Source: Odiellus spinosus (taxonomy: Eukaryota; Arthropoda; Arachnida; Opiliones; Phalangiidae). From it: a DNA stretch of 64,000 nt. This document shows, piece after piece, positions 59,396-64,000 of this stretch (its first letter is position 1; every line of letters begins with the position of its first letter). A program made the translations under genes and the position numbers. The stretch covers positions 8,338,601-8,402,600 of the forward strand of contig OY987237.1 of assembly GCA_963920705.1 (NCBI GenBank), written 5' to 3'. Under the pieces are notes generated by a model, which saw only the letters and a program-made list of their open reading frames with translations, was not told the origin of the DNA and made no database searches.

Positions 59396-61934
59396 TCAGA
59401 ACGGTAGACTGGCCGAGAACATGTTCTCAATGGCTGGTGGTGCCGGAACCAGGTCTTCCAATTTCAAGTAGAAAATCCTCTGAAGTCCGTGCAAACTAAG
59501 CGAACGGAGATCGGGCAGTTTGGCCAAGATCTTTGAGAAGTAATGGGGTTTCTTTTGAGCTTCGCTGTTGTACGTTACGTGATCGCGCAAAGAACCGATG
59601 ATCTTCATTTGCAATTGTTCCACTTTCTGCGGTTCTTTCAGACCGTGTCTTTCTGAAAAGTTTTTTAAAAATAATACAATTAAAAGGGTTCTACAAATAA
59701 TATCGCGATCGCTCTAAAACTAATTTAAAGAACGTTACTTACCACTGACTAGGGACAAGGCACAAAGGCACGCGAACGCCGATATGTCAATTTCCATGGC
59801 GTGTAAGGATTTGGAGAATTGAAGGATAGGAGACATCCAATCACCGAAAGTTTTAAAACACTGGTTACGATGAAGGACTTGTCCGTTGCAGAACGTCAGT
59901 TTATCATCAGTCGGTTTAATTCTGCCATGTGGAAAAATACAAATAAATTTTTAGACCTTTCTTAAAGACAACTTGGATTTTACACGCGTACCTGTACGCT
60001 AACCTCAGGGCGAACAACTCCAGCGACGCTGACTGAAACAGTAAATTTTGGTCGGATCTGTCTAAATCCGAGAACCCTGGTATCTTTTCGGCAAACGTTT
60101 TGATGACCTCAATCGACGACGTCAATAGATGATAGAATTGTCGCACTTTTTCCGCGTCCAGATTGGGAGCCTCTTGTGGACCAACTTTGTCATCGTACTG
60201 TTCGTAAAAACTTGTCAATTAACATTTCTGGAGAGCGCGTTATGGAGAAATAGTTGTATTTACCATTGAGTAATCCAAATTGGCAATATCTGGAGTTATA
60301 TCCACGTGGGCTCGAACCAACGCCGTGATCAGACTAACTGGCGGAGATGGTGGAGGTTCTTGGGGAGATTTTGGTTTGGAGGGTAAACGACCTCGTCGAC
60401 CTTTGAGACTGTCCGTACGAACGACTATGGAAATATTTAGGGTTGAAATATATTCTCCTATTTTATGATTGTCCAAGTTCTCGATTGCCTACCTTCTTTG
60501 ACCATTCCAACTGCCAGGCATTTCTGAAACCTGCAGAACTGGCATCGATTCCTCCGACGTTTATCGACTGGACAATCTTTGTTTCCAAGACACACGTATT
60601 TGGCTCCCTTTTGAACCGTCCTCTTAAAAAATCCTTTGCATCCCTCGCAAGTTCTGACCCCGTAGTGTTGACAAGCGGCGTTATCTCCGCAGACAGCGCA
60701 TAATTGGGAACTAGATTGACTGGTTTCTACTCCGGGAGAAGAGCGACTACTCGTGGAAGGCGCGTTGGGAGTTGTAGGAGTCGTTGGAGTCTGCATACGA
60801 ACGCTGCCTTCCGACGAGGACAAAGGACTAGATACGCTGAGAGAATGGCGCCTGGACGACCCTTTGGACGAGCCGCCAGGGCTAGACATCGGGGACGAAC
60901 CCTCGTGAGGATAACTAGGACAAGTGGACGATGCCGTTGGCGTGGAAGGCAAACTGTAACTACTCTCGGACATGGTTGAGACGTGAATGGCCTCGGAAAA
61001 AGGAGGCACCAGAGTGGTGGCCGTCGTTTGTGGCGGGAAGCTTGATGGTGACGGTTGGTGTACGAAGGAGCTCAGTTGCTGGAAGGTCTTACTCGAACCC
61101 GGAAATCCCGAGGTTGGGTACGGCAGTGTCGACGATTGGTGCGTTCGGCGAGAGGATGTGACTTTGCGAGTTAGTTCCGTTGGCGAAGGAACGTAAGCGG
61201 GTACGGCCAGTTCCGAACTTTCCATCTATTGAGTTATTAATTAGTAATCACATCTTCAAACCAATCAGAATCTTGTTAAGACTTACTTTATAAAATTCGG
61301 TTGAAGCTGACGGAACCGGTTGAGTCCTTTCGAAGGACAACTCGCCAGTATCGGCGCCAACTTGCGGCTCGAACTGTCCAAGTTCGTGGATATCACTAAA
61401 TGGTTCTTCTTGTTCCTGTTGAGGTCGAAGTTCCTCGAGTTTAAAGGAAAATATTCCGCCTATTCCGGAAGTTACATCCCTCCTATACCTGACAAATTCG
61501 AGCATTGTTAGAGCGACCCAAAAATAAGCTAAACAAGTCAAGCGAAGCTATATTTACCTTGGGGAATATGTCTCTTGAAAACTGGGCAATGCCGGTGAGA
61601 CGCTAGTTGTGGGAGTCTCTTCCGCGGTTGTGGTTGGAGGACTGGTCGCCGGGTCCCTGTTGCCAGCCGGAAATTCGGGAGGCGGTTGATACATTTCCAA
61701 GTTCAATTGAGGCGGAATATGATGGTGGTAATGGTGATGAATGTGAGAGGAAGTGGCTGGGAAAAGTTCCGAAACTGGATTCAAGAAAGCGGCTGCTTCG
61801 ACGTCTCCAAAGTCGATAGACGGGAACTTGTACTCTTCCGCCGTAGCGACGGCGGAACCAGAGAGACAATCCGTGTCTTCGACGAAAGGATTGATGAAGT
61901 CCAGTACTGAACTCGCTGAACAGAACGGTGCCGT
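59396..61934 (-). CDS. NR4A: NR4A/HR38 orphan nuclear receptor; first coding exon not found
   Basis: Seven exons in coding order: 61934-61558, 61488-61287, 61225-60493, 60424-60264, 60197-59992, 59921-59743, 59652-59396; phases close to 705 codons including the stop. The first listed exon begins in phase 0 after an acceptor (TATTAG), so at least one upstream exon with the start codon is missing. The N-terminal 365 residues are Ser/Pro/Thr-rich (AF-1), with a His cluster. The DNA-binding domain starts near residue 369 with [11 protein letters not shown]-box CEGCKG, and the second zinc module ending CQFCRFQKC; the A-box/linker [19 protein letters not shown] is canonical. The ligand-binding domain (about 465-704) ends in [17 protein letters not shown], the NR4A helix 12 region. 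NR4A proteins bind NBRE AAAGGTCA, are largely ligand-independent and often act as immediate-early genes. The form with [17 protein letters not shown] is closest in memory to HR38. Confidence 0.95.
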
Positions 61935-64000
61935 CTAATATAGAAAGTAAACGAAGAAATTCGATCAATTCGAGATACATATATATTGACCACTTAAACA
62001 TACTTTGATGACTTTGCCATTTATCAATGAATAAAAAAAGATATCGTTTGTCAAGATTCTAGTTTAAAAATTAAATCAAAAAACCATGACCCAGAAATTT
62101 AAGTAATCTTTAGAAATAATTTTAAATGTTTGAGTTTTCCCAAGTGATTTGCAATTTTCCTCTAACTAGAATTTAAAGAAATTAGAGATGAGACTAACTT
62201 TAATCATCTTTACAAGCTGAAAATCAATTTTCAAAATAGCAGCAGATACGGCGGATTAATACATAACAATAAACACCATAGGGTTGAAAATAAAGTACTC
62301 TGAACAACCAATAAGAATGGATCCAATTGCTCGGTTTTACCCTTGGGCTAGATACATAATCCTTTCTAATGTCGACGTACAATATAGAAGATTTTTTGTT
62401 CTGCCTCCAGGCTCCAACTGTATACAAATTTCACACGCCATAGAGGGACTTGTCCCCCTGTGGCGAGTGAGTTTTATACCGCAAAAGGCTAGCGTAAAAA
62501 AGCAAAAATAACTATTTGTTGGGTTTTTTTTGCGCGAAACACGGGTAGAGTAGTTTACCTAGCCCAATTAATACTATATCTAAGATTGATGAAGTAATTA
62601 TAATATGCAAAATACTGATAGACACTGATTAGAATGGATTTGAAACTCGACTCACCGAACGAATAATAACCATTTTAACCTTAACGGCCCCGTTCTTTAA
62701 TTAACTACTGAGTATATTAATTGTAATTTCCACTTAGTCATTGATATATTCGATGATAATATACATTTTCCTTCCGCCCGATCGCGTTATTTAAGCGCCG
62801 CTAAATAATAACACGAAGATCCAATCAATTTAAAATATATCCGTGAATGTACCTTCCCAATCCGGGTCGCTATCACATTCGGGGGTAACGCTATAAGTAA
62901 TCAGTTGTACAAGCTAAGATCAAATCAATCCCCTCGTAACACGTTCACGTATTCAATCTCGGCCATTGGTTTGATTACCGGTTGTCACTTTGGTGGGTTG
63001 AATTTTCTCGCGTAGGCGATGCTAAACTCCCCCTTGTCTTTTACTATCTAACGTAGTTAGTCCAACCTAACAGAGCCAACGAATTCGTACGTGAATGGGT
63101 CTTGATTATCTATAGTCGTTATACGTCCGTTTCCCCGAACGAAACTTCATTGTTTCAGATAAGCCTAACGGTATTGTATCTTTATCGAAGGTGTCACTCA
63201 ATATAAATTCCACACGCCTATCGGGTTATAGAGTACTTTTATTATTACACGGACTGAAAAAATGTGTAACGAACGTGATAACAAAAAAAGAACGAAGATA
63301 TTTTTGCAATTTTATATACTTTTATCAATTTTCACACGTATATTTCTTCGAAATCTTGTTAGACGGCTTGGCGCCTGGGTTATATAATAAATTGGGGATA
63401 ATATATCCACTCCACACTAGGATTTATCTTAAATAATAGTATATCGTGTAACATGAGGGGGTCCGACTTAAGATAAATTGTGTACTAGGTCCCTAACAAG
63501 TATAGGAATTGTCCAATTATGGTAATGTTGCGACTATTCACCGCAAGCAATTGCGTAATTATAGTCAAAAATAAATATAACAGAAAGCATATGACAGGTC
63601 TTGCGCCGAGGAGAAACGGTCTCTGTGAGGGGTAAAAACCCTTTCGTAAAATTTGTTCTATCCCCCTTAACGTAGTAGTATCCAGAGCTGCTACAAATAG
63701 TTCGTGTCTGCGGAATTGCAGATAGAAGACCTAATTTTTTCATCTATCCGCATATGCTAGACCGTGAGCCTTCAGCCACGAGATATTCCTCGAGAAAGAA
63801 TACCTTATCGAAATGGATTTTTATTGTCTAGCTTTATCACGTGTCTTTAAGAAGGTGTTTTCTATGGACAGAGGTAGCAACGCCGGTCTAGTCCTAGACG
63901 TAGCAACGCCGGTCTAGTCCTAGACTTTTTGTTCTTTTATTTTTGGTACTATTCACCATAAGTAATTGCTCAATAATAGTTATGGAGTACTATGCAACAT
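61935..64000. other. Sequence upstream of the known NR4A exons
   Basis: No open frame could be joined with confidence to the phase-0 acceptor at 61934. The missing NR4A start exon may lie here or beyond the window. Near the end are repeat I2 (63670-63799) and a perfect 26-bp direct duplication starting GTAGCAACGCCGG (63875-63926). Confidence 0.4.
63670..63799. repeat. Dispersed repeat I2
   Basis: Second copy of repeat I (see 11980-12112), with a diverged middle part. Confidence 0.6.

Noticed and set aside
60280..61938. Plus-strand open frames opposite the NR4A exons
   Set aside because: Antisense shadows of GC-richer coding exons; they cross introns and have no family match.
1..64000. CRISPR arrays, bacterial operons, Shine-Dalgarno sites, phage genes
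   Set aside because: The sequence is animal nuclear DNA with spliceosomal introns; the tandem arrays lack the spacer structure of CRISPR.
1..64000. tRNA, rRNA and known snRNA genes
   Set aside because: I looked for B-box-like GTTCGANNC motifs and conserved rRNA blocks by eye and found none that could be folded into a gene; a covariance search could still reveal one.

Overview
The window is AT-rich eukaryotic DNA from an animal. It carries spliced genes with GT-AG introns, many only 58-90 bp long, and metazoan developmental and ciliary families: Frizzled, an NR4A nuclear receptor, a cilium-assembly armadillo protein, CD63-type tetraspanins and a poly-C2H2 zinc-finger factor. From memory, the NR4A ligand-binding domain resembles the protostome HR38 type, and the armadillo protein has the short Gudu-like form rather than the long vertebrate ODAD2 form. 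I therefore lean towards a protostome, possibly an arthropod or other ecdysozoan. This is an inference; no species can be named.

Layout. (1) 1-18.5 kb: no convincing gene. It holds minisatellites (24-bp unit at 2.13-2.80 kb, 26-bp unit at 4.0-4.67 kb) and several families of short inverted-repeat (MITE-like) elements, some nested. (2) 18.8-22.7 kb, minus strand: an intronless Frizzled-1/2/7-type receptor, and 1.5 kb upstream a separate intronless ORF made of a hydrophobic N-terminus plus one Frizzled cysteine-rich domain. (3) 22.7-32.5 kb: gene-poor, with more MITEs and a foldback with a hammerhead-like core at 21.63-21.78 kb. (4) 32.5-35.4 kb, plus: a four-exon zinc-finger gene with about 13 fingers, preceded by a uORF whose stop overlaps the main ATG. 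(5) 41.8-48.1 kb, plus: two tandem CD63-like tetraspanins. (6) 50.2-54.4 kb, minus: a ten-exon ODAD2/Gudu-like armadillo gene with a 24-bp minisatellite in one intron. (7) 59.4-61.9 kb, minus: seven coding exons of NR4A/HR38, whose first coding exon I could not place.

Exon models were built by hand by joining frames at consensus splice sites and comparing with remembered family members. Reading phase closes across every joined exon set. UTR ends are unknown. The genes do not form one pathway. The notable pairings are Frizzled with its CRD-only neighbour (a receptor and a possible ligand-binding modulator) and the two tetraspanins (tandem paralogues with different C-terminal tails).

At least twelve repeat families (labelled A-O here) occur in two or more copies or as clear foldbacks. 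Two insertions into copies of family A carry target-site duplications and give a relative order of events.
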